Part shown: positions 44,775-53,866 of the stretch, piece by piece
How positions within the stretch are numbered: position 1 is the stretch's first letter
How the letters are laid out: each line of letters begins with the position of its first letter
Assembly (NCBI GenBank): GCA_965646165.1
Contig: CBFFYP010000007.1
Span: 1 to 64,000 of the forward strand
Direction: 5' to 3'
Origin: MGBC114844 sp910585855
GTDB lineage: Bacteria; Bacillota; Clostridia; Lachnospirales; Lachnospiraceae
Length of the DNA stretch: 64,000 nt
Program-made: the position numbers and the translations under genes
The notes under the pieces: generated by a model
Database searches by the model: none
What the model was told of the DNA's origin: nothing
Seen by the model: the letters and a program-made list of their open reading frames with translations, nothing else

Positions 44775-46901
44775 TTAGCTGCCTAACAATCCTGATAAAG
44801 CAGATGTACTAGATTGTAACTTTGCAAGCGCAGTTTCCATTGCAGAAAACTTTTTATACCATTTATCTTCTTGTTCAGATACATAATCTTCCCATTTTTT
44901 AATAGTTTTTGTATAATTATCATACTCTGTCTTCATCTGCTTATCATTATATACAGTAAATGCACTGCTTAATCTCGTAGAAGACATCTTTTTTCCAAGC
45001 TCATCATAAAGATTCTTTGATAACTGACTAAAGAAAGAAGCTACTTTATCTGGATCGGATGCAATCATCGTTTTTAATTTATCTGCATTTCCTTTTGTTG
45101 TAGAATCATCTGGATCACCATCAATATGATACATTCCCTTCTCATTTTCACCAGTATCAAAATATCCCCCTGTTTCTATTCCAAAACTTGACAAAGATAA
45201 AGTTTCTCCATTAATCGTAAAAGATTTCTGCATTGCCGTCTTCATAATAGTAATTACACTGCTTAATGTACCATCTCTCCGCAATAAAGAATCTTTAATT
45301 TTTGTTTCCCACTTTTCTACTTCTGTATCTGACATAGAGTCTTTTTCTTCATCTGTCAAAGGTTCATAACCTTTTGCTGATTTTGCATTATACAATGTAT
45401 CCATCTCTTTAATCAGCTCATTATACTCTTTTATAAATTCCTTAATAGAATCATAAACAGCATCTACATCTGTATCTGTAGACAATGTAATTGTTTCATT
45501 CTCTGCTGTTTCTGCCTTCGCTGTAATTGTCAAACCATTAATAGAAAAACTGTTTGTATTAGATCGAAAAGTTGCACCATTCAATTCAATCTCTGCATCC
45601 TGTCCTTCAATTTTTACTGGTCCTGTCTTTACTGGACTTTCACCATTTCCTGCTATAAATCCCAATGCCTTCAATGTTTCTGTTGAACCTGCATCGCCAG
45701 TGGCTGAAATATCAAAATCTCCATTCGTCTTAGAACTTATAGAAAATCTTTGTGTTGCTTGATCAAAGCTTCCAGCTATGCCTGCCTTATTCAACTCCTC
45801 CAGCATTTGACTTATTGTCATATCTGCCTTTAACTCAACCTTTGTTGTCTTTCCATCTACCTTAACATTAATTGTTGTATCACTTGTAACCCCAAGATCA
45901 CTAAGTTTTGATGTACTTGTCGCTTTATTAAATCCCAATAACTCTAACATTTTAGTAGAATTTTCATCTGTTGCTGAAATAGAACCTCCACTTACAGAAA
46001 AACTCTGATTTTCTTCATCAAAATCTACTGATAAATTAGTCTTTTTCAATTCTTCCAGCATCTCATCTACCGTCATATCTTTATTTAATTTAACATCAGT
46101 TGACACTCCACCTACTGTAACTTTAAAATTTATATCACCGTTAATCCCAAGACTACTGCTTGAATCACTTTCAAATTTATCAATAATATCACTAAGTTTT
46201 GTTTCTCCTGTTACATTACCACCATAAACCTTTTTCTGCACCTTAGCTCCAGTTAAGTTCGAAACAAATCCTAATGCTTTTAATGCATCTGATGAACCTG
46301 CCGCATTTTGAGTTCCTGTAATCTCAAAATCGCCATCCTTTCCACTGTTTTTTGAACTTACAAAAAATCTCTGATTTTTTTCATCAAAACTTGCTACCAG
46401 ACCTTTATCACTAAATTCTTTTACCAAATCTCTTACTTTCATGGAACTATCTAATTCGATTGTTTCTCTTTTTCCGCCTATTGTAACATCAATGCTTGTT
46501 TTATCAGAAATTCCAAGTTCTCCAAGAGTTGAATCCGATGTGAATCCTTTTGTTCCTCCACCAAGTTCTGCTCCTGTTAGATATCCAGATGTTGCCAGAC
46601 TTTTAATTTTTAACTTTTGTGTTCCGATTACCGAGCCATTTGCAGCTACTACAGACGCTTTTGACTCATCCGAACTAACTGTCTTTTTCTTATTATAGTT
46701 AGAAGATAATGTCCGGTTAAACATATTGGTATATAACTTATATATCTTAGAATTTAATTCTTTCCAAGCATCCTGCTTCCATTCCAATTTTGTCTGTGCT
46801 TTTTTATACTTATCTGTTTTCGTCTGATATGCAGATACTAATTCCTTTACCATAGCATCGGTATCCATACCTGATATCATACCTGATATTCGAATTGCCA
46901 T
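44775..46901 (-). CDS. fliD: Flagellar filament cap protein FliD, extended with three tandem repeats
   Basis: 708 residues, longer than most FliD (about 450-550). N-terminal FliD_N (GMISGMDTDAMVKELVSAYQ) and C-terminal FliD_C (GTLSSVITIMKTAMQKSF, ...ALAKLQSSTSALSGLLGS) are intact. Between them are three tandem flagellin-IN-like units (about 127-215, 235-325, 330-420). Each has the plan: theta-strand ...VTIGGKRETIEL, a MKVRDLVKEF-type helix, FDEKNQRFFVSS and ALKALGF. The repeats probably add outward-facing domains to the filament cap. It sits second in the flaG-fliD-fliS operon, 17 bases after flaG. Confidence 0.93.
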   Translation of the reverse strand: MAIRISGMISGMDTDAMVKELVSAYQTKTDKYKKAQTKLEWKQDAWKELNSKIYKLYTNMFNRTLSSNYNKKKTVSSDESKASVVAANGSVIGTQKLKIKSLATSGYLTGAELGGGTKGFTSDSTLGELGISDKTSIDVTIGGKRETIELDSSMKVRDLVKEFSDKGLVASFDEKNQRFFVSSKNSGKDGDFEITGTQNAAGSSDALKALGFVSNLTGAKVQKKVYGGNVTGETKLSDIIDKFESDSSSSLGINGDINFKVTVGGVSTDVKLNKDMTVDEMLEELKKTNLSVDFDEENQSFSVSGGSISATDENSTKMLELLGFNKATSTSKLSDLGVTSDTTINVKVDGKTTKVELKADMTISQMLEELNKAGIAGSFDQATQRFSISSKTNGDFDISATGDAGSTETLKALGFIAGNGESPVKTGPVKIEGQDAEIELNGATFRSNTNSFSINGLTITAKAETAENETITLSTDTDVDAVYDSIKEFIKEYNELIKEMDTLYNAKSAKGYEPLTDEEKDSMSDTEVEKWETKIKDSLLRRDGTLSSVITIMKTAMQKSFTINGETLSLSSFGIETGGYFDTGENEKGMYHIDGDPDDSTTKGNADKLKTMIASDPDKVASFFSQLSKNLYDELGKKMSSTRLSSAFTVYNDKQMKTEYDNYTKTIKKWEDYVSEQEDKWYKKFSAMETALAKLQSSTSALSGLLGS

Positions 46902-46918
46902 TTTTCTCCCTCCTTACC

Positions 46919-47368
46919 TTACAGCCTTTCATCTACAAGAAGCCCTGCCAGTTCCCATGCTTTTGCAATCATCTGCAATGTCTTCTCCGGCGGAAGCTCC
47001 CGAATCACTTCATCTGTTTCCTTATCAATAATTTTAATCGTCACCCGGTTTGTTGTATCATCATAACCGTACTCACAAGAAGTATTGGATAATTTTCGAT
47101 TGATATTGTCCAATGCCTTATGCATTTTCTCCTGTGTCATTTCATTTTGCAGTTTTAATGTTTCTGCTCCGTTTGTAATCGGGAACTCAACTTCTTCATT
47201 GCTAGTTGATGCTCCATCTGTTATCTGTGGTTTCACTGCTGGCTTTTGTACCACCTTTACTGGCTCTGCTGCAGTTTCCACCGGTTTTGATATCTTTGGT
47301 GCAGTTGCTTGATAGGATGTCACATTCACATTTCCCATTCCTGCATTTCCAACTGATTCTACTGCCAT
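46919..47368 (-). CDS. flaG: FlaG-family flagellar protein
   Basis: 149 residues. The C-terminal FlaG domain (about 85-149: ISSTSCEYGYDDTTN-like beta region, KIIDKETDEVIRELPPEKTLQMIAKAWELAGLLVDERL) is complete; the N-terminal half is a Thr/Ala/Pro/Val-rich linker. FlaG affects filament length in other bacteria. The start at 47366-47368 follows GGAGGTG. It is the first gene of the operon, with a sigma-28-like promoter at 47447-47473. Confidence 0.9.
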   Translation of the reverse strand: MAVESVGNAGMGNVNVTSYQATAPKISKPVETAAEPVKVVQKPAVKPQITDGASTSNEEVEFPITNGAETLKLQNEMTQEKMHKALDNINRKLSNTSCEYGYDDTTNRVTIKIIDKETDEVIRELPPEKTLQMIAKAWELAGLLVDERL

Positions 47369-47446
47369 TAAAATCACCTCCGTGTATTTTTAACAAAAGC
47401 TGCTTATAATAAAGGAGTACATCCGTGTTCTCCATTTCTACTATAC

Positions 47447-47473
47447 ATATCGGTAGATTTAATAAATAATTTA
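47447..47473 (-). promoter_or_regulatory. Sigma-28 promoter of the flaG-fliD-fliS operon
   Basis: On the minus strand TAAATTAT (47466-47473), an 11-nt spacer, then ACCGATAT (47447-47454). The -10 matches the consensus at 6 of 8 positions with the CCGAT core intact. It lies 79 bases before the flaG start. Confidence 0.8.
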
Positions 47474-47528
47474 CAGGCATATTACAGATTTTCTCTACAT
47501 TCTTCTTAGAAAACTTCCCTTATTTCTG

Positions 47529-49103
47529 TTACTTTCTATACGTTTCTATCACACATTGATGCTCTTTTGTCTTTTTATTATAATTAATTCCAACCAATAC
47601 AATTTCCCCTACATAATTCTCCAATGTCGATACATACTTCTTATCCTTTATCTGTTTAATCGCCCCGCTTGCTGAAGTGTCCCATTTCAGTTCTATTACC
47701 AGAGCAGGTTTATCCGACTGTCTATATGGAAGCATTACAATATCTGCAAATCCTTTTCCCGTAGGAAACTCTCTTATAAAAATATAGTCTTTTTTTGCAC
47801 TGAAATAAGCAAGCGTTACCACACAGCTCAAAGAATTTTCATCATGATAGGACAAAACCGATGTCTGTTCTGTATGCACTTTATCCAATATTTTCGCTAC
47901 CGTATTGGTATCCTGATGCAGCGTTGCCTCCAGCAGTTCTTCCGAACAACGCAGCATATCTGCCAATTTCCCCCATCCACTCTCCCCTTCTATTACATTT
48001 TTAAACTCCTCTTCCATCTCTAAATTCGGAATCGCAACTTCCTGTTTTTCCTCATAATAGGAAAGATAACCCAAATGTACCAAAAGTGTAAAAACATCAT
48101 CCTTACTTTCGAAACTTGTCATATCATTTTGAAACTTTCTAGCATTTATTCTACATCTTCCCCCACCCAACATAACCGCTACCGAATCCTTTAACCCATC
48201 AAAATTCAAATCCATATATATCTTAAGTGCCTCATATGTTTCTGTTCCCACCCAATAGCTATGAATCTCCTCTTCTGTAATGGCATCTACAATAGATTTC
48301 GGATTATAGATATGAATTTCCTTTTTAAACCGATATCCATCATACCAGCACTTCATCTCCTCAAAATCCATCTCAAAAGTTTCACATAACTGTTTTACCT
48401 CTATCTCCGTAAAACCAACATATTCTGCCAATTTTTTAGGAAATATCATAGAAAATTCATCAAAAATATTTAATGCAGAATGTGTTCCATATTTCTTTAT
48501 CGGCAAAATTCCTGTCATATATACCAATTTTACATAAGCCCGATCCTTAAACAAGTCCCTTAAAAAATCCAGATACTTTTTCTGTACTTCTACATTTTCT
48601 TTTGCTTCTCTAAAAATACAGTCCCACTCGTCTACAATAAAAATAAACCCTTTCTTATCTTTTAAAAAAGCAGAAGTAAGTGCAAGCGGCAGTGTTTCTT
48701 CAAAACCTTCTAAAATTTCCCCATACCTTTCCTTTATCTCCCGAAAAACCTGCCTCTCTATATAATCAATCAGACAATCCAGTGTCTTTGCAGCCCGTAT
48801 CATCTGCTGAATATTTAAAAAAATAACATCATACTGATTTAAATGCTGTTCAAAAGAATCCATTCTTGCTATCTTTAAATCTTGAAATAACTCTCTCGAA
48901 TCACACTCCCTATCATAATAAGCACAAAGCATATGAGCTGCCATAGATTTACCAAATCTTCGTGGTCTGCTTACGCAAAGAAACCTCTTTTCCTGACCCA
49001 ATCTCTTATTTACAAAAGAAATCAATTCGGTTTTATCTACATATATTTCACTGGAAACTGAAATTCGAAATGCTTCATTTCCCGGATTCAGATAGATCCC
49101 CAT
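47529..49103 (-). CDS. AAA-ATPase-like protein with C-terminal PD-(D/E)XK nuclease domain (DUF1703 type)
   Basis: 524 residues. An AAA-ATPase_like N-terminus (YVDKTELISF, RPRRFGKSMAAHM with P-loop GKS at 51-53, and FIVDEWD as Walker B near 155-160) is joined to a C-terminal PD-(D/E)XK nuclease-like region (FADIVMLPYRQ...ALVIELKWD). This family is widespread and often multicopy in gut Firmicutes and Bacteroidetes; its role is not established. The start at 49101-49103 is preceded by GGAGG. It directly follows recQ, only 37 bases after the recQ stop. Confidence 0.85.
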   Translation of the reverse strand: MGIYLNPGNEAFRISVSSEIYVDKTELISFVNKRLGQEKRFLCVSRPRRFGKSMAAHMLCAYYDRECDSRELFQDLKIARMDSFEQHLNQYDVIFLNIQQMIRAAKTLDCLIDYIERQVFREIKERYGEILEGFEETLPLALTSAFLKDKKGFIFIVDEWDCIFREAKENVEVQKKYLDFLRDLFKDRAYVKLVYMTGILPIKKYGTHSALNIFDEFSMIFPKKLAEYVGFTEIEVKQLCETFEMDFEEMKCWYDGYRFKKEIHIYNPKSIVDAITEEEIHSYWVGTETYEALKIYMDLNFDGLKDSVAVMLGGGRCRINARKFQNDMTSFESKDDVFTLLVHLGYLSYYEEKQEVAIPNLEMEEEFKNVIEGESGWGKLADMLRCSEELLEATLHQDTNTVAKILDKVHTEQTSVLSYHDENSLSCVVTLAYFSAKKDYIFIREFPTGKGFADIVMLPYRQSDKPALVIELKWDTSASGAIKQIKDKKYVSTLENYVGEIVLVGINYNKKTKEHQCVIETYRK

Positions 49104-49140
49104 ACCTTCCACCTCCCATATCCTCTCACAATCCTTCCAT

Positions 49141-51456
49141 CTACAATTTCTCTTCCAAAACCTTCCGAAGCAGCCACTTTTGAGCCTGTTCATCGACCAT
49201 TAAAACGTCATATTCCTTTCCATTTCTACTGATATGTGCAACAAAAAGTCCTTTTTCCTGCCCCTTTCCTTTTACAACAAAAACTGGGGACAATTTACGT
49301 TCAAAATAAATATACCCCTCTTCCTCCAATTTCTTTTCCAAAGAAACCGCAGAGAGCCGTTCCATCCGTTTTTCGTCAATTTGCTGGTTTAATCTTTCTA
49401 CAAACTCAGAAAGCATACATTCTCCCCTACATGTCACTCGTTCTGCCATCCATCTTGTAAAGGTAAACTCTTCTTTTTTGCTTTTTTCTTGTCTGTTTTC
49501 CTGCTTTTTCTGCGTCCTATCTGTAAAAGCAGCTTTTTTCTCTTTCTGCTTCTTTACAACAATCTTCTTTCTGTCAGATGCCGCTTCTTTTCGCAAATCT
49601 TCTCCTTCTGTCCAAGAATACCCTTCCCGATTTCCCCCTGTCACCTCTAAGATCAACTCCGAAAATCGCTCCCCATACTTTTCTTTTTTATTTTGCCCCA
49701 CTCCGGCTACAGCAAGCATTTCTTCCGGCGTAAACGGAAGCTTTACACACATATCCGTCAAGGTCTTATCCGAAAACACAATATAAGGCGGTACATTTTC
49801 CTCCTTTGCAGTTTCCATTCGCAGAATACGAAGTTTTTCAAATAAATCATATCCTTTGTTTGTCAATACACTCTTCTTTTTCCCTGCTGCCTTTTCCACT
49901 TCCTTTGTTCTGCGAACCTCACTCTTAATATAGATACGGTTTGCATCATTTTTTAACTTCAAATAATCTGTCCCCAACCGCAGCACCGGATATTGATCAT
50001 CCGTCTGAATCAGCATATTTTCCTGAATCAGTGCATCAATAATCTGTCTTAAAGAACTTTCTGCATATTCTGCCAACGTTCCATATGTCCGATATTTATC
50101 AAAACCATTGTCTAAAATACGGGCTGCCTTGCTTCCCCTTAACACTCCTACCACAATATTAATCCCAAATCGCTGCCGCAGTTCATAGACACAGTTTAAA
50201 ATTTTCCGGCTCAATTCTGTTACATCCGTTCTTTCATAATTTGTCAGACAATTACTGCAGTTATTACAATCCGCCCCGGTTCGCTCCCCAAAATATTTTA
50301 ATATAAAATTTCTTAAACATTCTTTTGTAGTACAATAAAATGTCATTTCCCGAAGCCGCTTATAATCCCGCTCCCGAATCGCCGCTTCCTCTTCTTGAGT
50401 CAATTCTTTCTTCGACTCCTTATTTTCAATCAAAAACTTATTGATATGCACATCTCTTGGCTCATAAAACAGCATACACTCCGAATTTTCTCCATCCCGA
50501 CCTGCCCTGCCCGCTTCCTGATAATAATTCTCCATACTCTGCGGCATATTGTAATGCAGCACATAGCGGACATTAGACTTATCAATCCCCATGCCAAATG
50601 CATTAGTCGCTACCATAACCGTCTTTACATCATAGATAAAATCTTCCTGACTTTGCGTCCTCTCTTCCTTACTCATTCCGGCATGATATCTGGCAGCATC
50701 AATTCCATTTTCACACAAAAGTTCATAAATCTCATCCACATTATTTCTGGTAGAACAATAAACAATTCCACACTGCCCATAACGTTCCTTTATAAAACTT
50801 AATGTTTCTTCCTTTTTCTTCTTTACATGCTTTACTGCAAAATACAAATTTTTCCGATCAAACCCCGTAATCAAAAGTTTTGGTTGATTCAGTCCTAAAA
50901 TACATAAAATATCATCCTTTACCTCACTGGTAGCAGTAGCCGTAAAAGCACACAATACAGGCCTCTTTCGAAGCTGCGCCACAAACGAGGCAATATTCAA
51001 ATAACTCGGTCTAAAATCCTGTCCCCACTGTGACACACAATGTGCCTCGTCCACTGCCACCAAAGAAATATCTGCATCCACAATAAACTCCAAAAACAAC
51101 GGCGTATCCAACCGCTCTGGTGCAATATAAAGAATCTTATAAGCCCCTCTTCTAGCATACTCAAATGTACGGTAAATCTCTGCCTCACTCAAAGAACTAT
51201 TGATATAGGCAGCCGAAATCCCTGCCTGCGACAAAGAATACACCTGATCTTTCATAAGAGAAATCAGAGGTGATATAACAACCGTAACCCCTGAAAACAT
51301 CAAAGCCGGCACTTGATAGCAAATCGATTTTCCAGCACCGGTAGGCATAATTCCCAGTACGTCCCCTCCATCTAAAATCCAATCAATCAACTCCCGCTGC
51401 CCCTCTCGAAAATCATCATAACCAAAATATTTCTTTAAAATCATCTGTGGATTCAT
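49141..51456 (-). CDS. recQ: RecQ-family ATP-dependent DNA helicase
   Basis: 771 residues, larger than standard RecQ (about 600). Helicase motifs are clear: PTGAGKS (38-44), VDEAHCVSQWGQDFRP with DEAH at 136-139, ATATSEVKDDI, and QEAGRAGRDG. Zinc-binding cysteines of the RQC region (CLRNF, CNNCSNC) and an HRDC domain (LFEKLRILRMETAKEENVPP) follow. After a Lys-rich linker (about 625-655) there is an extra C-terminal winged-helix-like region of about 110 residues. It repairs and unwinds DNA in the cytoplasm. The start is supported by position rather than a strong ribosome site. Confidence 0.9.
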   Translation of the reverse strand: MNPQMILKKYFGYDDFREGQRELIDWILDGGDVLGIMPTGAGKSICYQVPALMFSGVTVVISPLISLMKDQVYSLSQAGISAAYINSSLSEAEIYRTFEYARRGAYKILYIAPERLDTPLFLEFIVDADISLVAVDEAHCVSQWGQDFRPSYLNIASFVAQLRKRPVLCAFTATATSEVKDDILCILGLNQPKLLITGFDRKNLYFAVKHVKKKKEETLSFIKERYGQCGIVYCSTRNNVDEIYELLCENGIDAARYHAGMSKEERTQSQEDFIYDVKTVMVATNAFGMGIDKSNVRYVLHYNMPQSMENYYQEAGRAGRDGENSECMLFYEPRDVHINKFLIENKESKKELTQEEEAAIRERDYKRLREMTFYCTTKECLRNFILKYFGERTGADCNNCSNCLTNYERTDVTELSRKILNCVYELRQRFGINIVVGVLRGSKAARILDNGFDKYRTYGTLAEYAESSLRQIIDALIQENMLIQTDDQYPVLRLGTDYLKLKNDANRIYIKSEVRRTKEVEKAAGKKKSVLTNKGYDLFEKLRILRMETAKEENVPPYIVFSDKTLTDMCVKLPFTPEEMLAVAGVGQNKKEKYGERFSELILEVTGGNREGYSWTEGEDLRKEAASDRKKIVVKKQKEKKAAFTDRTQKKQENRQEKSKKEEFTFTRWMAERVTCRGECMLSEFVERLNQQIDEKRMERLSAVSLEKKLEEEGYIYFERKLSPVFVVKGKGQEKGLFVAHISRNGKEYDVLMVDEQAQKWLLRKVLEEKL

Positions 51457-51516
51457 TCTATCCTCTACTTTTTCCTTTCTTCATTCCTGTATTTAACTGT
51501 TACAATATTTCCATAC

Positions 51517-51849
51517 CGGACGCCAGACTGGGGAAGGCGTTTGAGATTGCAGCTCCGCTCTCCGAAAAGCAAGAAAATCTAAGACTTCTGCCTGTTCCTG
51601 CATCCAGCCGGACGAACCGGTGCGCAATTCGCCCATATAGCAGGCAAAACTTGAATGACATAAGGAAGGATTACACCAACCACAAGACGCCGCCTTCTCT
51701 TACATTGGGCTAAACACGCACCTTTTTTTGCACACACTGCGTAAAAGCAGTATGTGCAAAAAATCCTAATATTCGAGCAGAAGTCCAAGATTTTCTAACT
51801 TTTCTCCAAAGTCGCTGCAATCTCAAACGCCTTCCCCAGTCTAGCTGAT
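51517..51849 (-). repeat. Family A structured repeat, copy A1
   Basis: About 333 bases, non-coding. The two ends are long inverted arms of roughly 75-80 bases: about 51525-51550 (AGACTGGGGAAGGCGTTTG...) against about 51815-51845, continued inward by a second stem (near 51570-51593 against 51777-51800). Inside are CCGG-ACGAA-CCGG, GCGCAATTCGC and a TTTTTTGCACA / TGTGCAAAAAA hairpin that reads like a two-way terminator. Compared with copy A2, paired positions have changed on both sides (AAAATC/GATTTT here, AAGGTC/GACCTT there). It lies 60 bases upstream of recQ. Confidence 0.8.
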
Positions 51850-51945
51850 AATTCAAACCGCAACATCTGTAAACACCCTTACCTTTGTCTTTATCCTGCT
51901 GAAAGACATTTTCCCAATTTCGCTGATAACTTAAATCAATATATA

Positions 51946-52185
51946 TTATTCGAACTCTTTTTTCAGTTCGTTAATCGTACTCACTCGCAATTCATTTGCT
52001 TTCCTTTCAAACAACTGTTTTTCCTTTAAAACACCTGTTTTCTCATCCTTCAACGACTATTTTTTAGTTCCAATACCTATTCTATCAATCACTACATGAT
52101 AATTCAAGTTATAAAGAGTTACCCAAAATGATGTTGTATCTGAAAAAAATTTAGGTTCTCTTTGAACCAAATCAGGATCTGTAGC
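51946..52185 (-). pseudogene. Decayed gene remnant
   Basis: One minus-strand frame reads DPDLVQREPKFFSDTTSFW... then TAG, then SLKDEKTGVLKEKQLFE...INELKKEFE and a TAA at 51946, with further stops upstream. The frame looks like the C-terminal end of a lost protein (perhaps the AlbA/RecG-like 'putative DNA-binding' group, by the SFWVTLYNLN phrase), but I cannot verify it. The rest of 51850-52267 has no readable gene. Confidence 0.3.
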
Positions 52186-52267
52186 CTATTCGATTTTATT
52201 TCACTTCTACTATAAACCTTTAGAATCTAAAGTGATAACTCTTACAGCAACTCTATCTTCGGCTGAC

Positions 52268-52418
52268 ATACACAACCAAAAGCCCAAGGGAGGTCTGCAC
52301 AGGGTCATCATTTCCCGTTGGCACTTGGGTGCTGTATTTTAGCACCTTAGTGTCCGCTACGAGGAAATGCTAAGCAAAAGCAAACCCGGAACAGATCTCC
52401 CTTGGACTTTTGGCGTCC
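52268..52418 (+). ncRNA. Family B structured element, copy B1
   Basis: 151 bases from ATACACA to GGCGTCC. The outer stem pairs CCAAAAGCCCAAGGGAG with CTCCCTTGGACTTTTGG. Inside are a CATTTCC/GGAAATG stem, an apical hairpin (GGCACTTGGGTGCT with AGCACCTTAGTGTC) and a small 8-base hairpin. Stems differ in sequence from copies B2 and B3 but keep pairing. More mismatches become G-U wobbles when read on the plus strand, which slightly favours that strand. It lies 47 bases beyond the LCP gene stop. Confidence 0.7.
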
Positions 52419-52464
52419 CCCTCGGATTTTGACATCCTCTTGGATTTTAGCGTCCCTCTAGCTT

Positions 52465-53592
52465 TTAATTTACACCATCTGTTTCTACTTTCGTATGCTT
52501 TTGCCCGGAAACCTCAATAATTCGATCACTAATCTCTTTTACCACCCCAGACACCGTATAATCCTCTGCTCCAAACAAAAACCGATGCAGTTCCTCCACA
52601 TTATACTCTAAATCTACAGGCACAACACAATCCCCTTTGCTCCCCATTCCCATTCCCACTTTCTCAAAAGGAAATCCTGCACTATCCACCAGTTCATATT
52701 TAGCAATCCCAGACAACAGCCCCAAAATCTCCCCTGCCGTTAAACTAGTCGAAATATTCGGCAGCACCTCATCCACCACCTTATTTAAAGTCGCAAGATC
52801 CGCCTCCTTTGCCTTTTCTGCAATCTTACTGATTACAACCCGCTGCCGTTCTGTCCTTCCATAGTCATCATTTGTCCCATTTACAGTAGGCACATACCGA
52901 ATCCGGCAAAAGGCCGTCGCCTGCATCCCATTTAGATGCACCAGCCCGCTTTCATAAAGTTCTACTTTCTCCTTTCCCGTAATCACAGCCGTTTCTGTCA
53001 TATATCCATTGATATAAAAACATTCCTTCTCCGTAATTTCTATATCAATCCCCCCTAACGCATCAATCGTATCAATTAAAGCTGAAAAATTCACTGACAC
53101 ATAATCTGTAATATCCAAATCCAAATTTCTATTTAATTCATTAATTGCCAGTTCTGGTCCGCCGTAAAAATACCCCAAATTTGCCTTATCATATGTACTA
53201 TCCTCTTTTGGAATCAAAAGATAAGTATCTCGATAAACTGAAACCATCTTAATTTCTTTTGTTTTATTATTGATACTTGCCACCATAATCGTATCACTTC
53301 GGTTTCCGTCCCCAAGCGATTCATCCCTAGAATCAATCCCAAACAAAGCAATATTCGTATAAGCCTTTAATTCCTTATTTCCAGCTACTTCCTCATTCAT
53401 CATTACATTTTCCCTATCAATCGGATTTACATTTAACAAATCCCATTTTGAAGCAGCATAAACTCCTACCCCCAAAACCAACAAAATCACAAGTTCTACA
53501 AAAATCAATATCTTTCTGCGCCGCCTGCGCCTTGCCTGCTTCTTTCTCCTTTGTTGTTTTTTTTGCTGTTCCGTCAACTTTTTCTTACCCAT
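52465..53592 (-). CDS. LytR-CpsA-Psr (LCP) family cell-wall glycopolymer ligase
   Basis: 375 residues. A very basic N-terminal tail (KKKLTEQQKKQQRRKKQ...) and one membrane helix (about 27-46) anchor it with the catalytic domain outside. The LCP domain shows FGIDSRDESLGDGNRSDTIMVASI, KEIKMVSVYRDTYLLIP, and YGRTERQRVVISKI with the arginines that bind polyprenyl diphosphate. LCP proteins attach undecaprenyl-linked polysaccharides to peptidoglycan, matching the polysaccharide genes to its right. Flanked by family B copies on both sides. Confidence 0.9.
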   Translation of the reverse strand: MGKKKLTEQQKKQQRRKKQARRRRRRKILIFVELVILLVLGVGVYAASKWDLLNVNPIDRENVMMNEEVAGNKELKAYTNIALFGIDSRDESLGDGNRSDTIMVASINNKTKEIKMVSVYRDTYLLIPKEDSTYDKANLGYFYGGPELAINELNRNLDLDITDYVSVNFSALIDTIDALGGIDIEITEKECFYINGYMTETAVITGKEKVELYESGLVHLNGMQATAFCRIRYVPTVNGTNDDYGRTERQRVVISKIAEKAKEADLATLNKVVDEVLPNISTSLTAGEILGLLSGIAKYELVDSAGFPFEKVGMGMGSKGDCVVPVDLEYNVEELHRFLFGAEDYTVSGVVKEISDRIIEVSGQKHTKVETDGVN

Positions 53593-53710
53593 TTTTTAGA
53601 TCCTTTCCATTACATAAAATTTTACCACTTATTTATAAACATCACCAAAAATTTTTCAATCATGATTCTTTTATTTAAAATCACTGCAATCTCTGTTCTT
53701 CCGGTCTGCA

Positions 53711-53862
53711 ATACACAGCCGAAAGCCAAAGGGTGTTCTATGCAGGGTCATCATTTCCCGTCGGCACTTAGGCACAGTCTTTTCGTGCCTTACGTGTCCG
53801 CTACGAGGAAATGCTAAGCGCAAGCGGACCCGGAATAGAATTCCCTTTGACTTTCGGCGTCC
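53711..53862 (+). ncRNA. Family B structured element, copy B2
   Basis: 152 bases with the same plan as B1. The outer stem is GCCGAAAGCCAAAGGG / CCCTTTGACTTTCGGC. The apical hairpin GGCACTTAGGCAC / GTGCCTTACGTGTC has changed GGTGCT/AGCACC of the other copies to GGCAC/GTGCC with pairing kept. A GCGCAAGC (GNRA) loop replaces GCGAAAGC of B3. It begins 4 bases beyond the stop of the sugar transferase gene. Confidence 0.75.
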
Positions 53863-53866
53863 CCCT

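Noticed and set aside
47529..51456. Defence island from AAA-ATPase/PD-(D/E)XK plus RecQ
   Set aside because: Both are common housekeeping or family-expanded genes, and no other defence signature is present.
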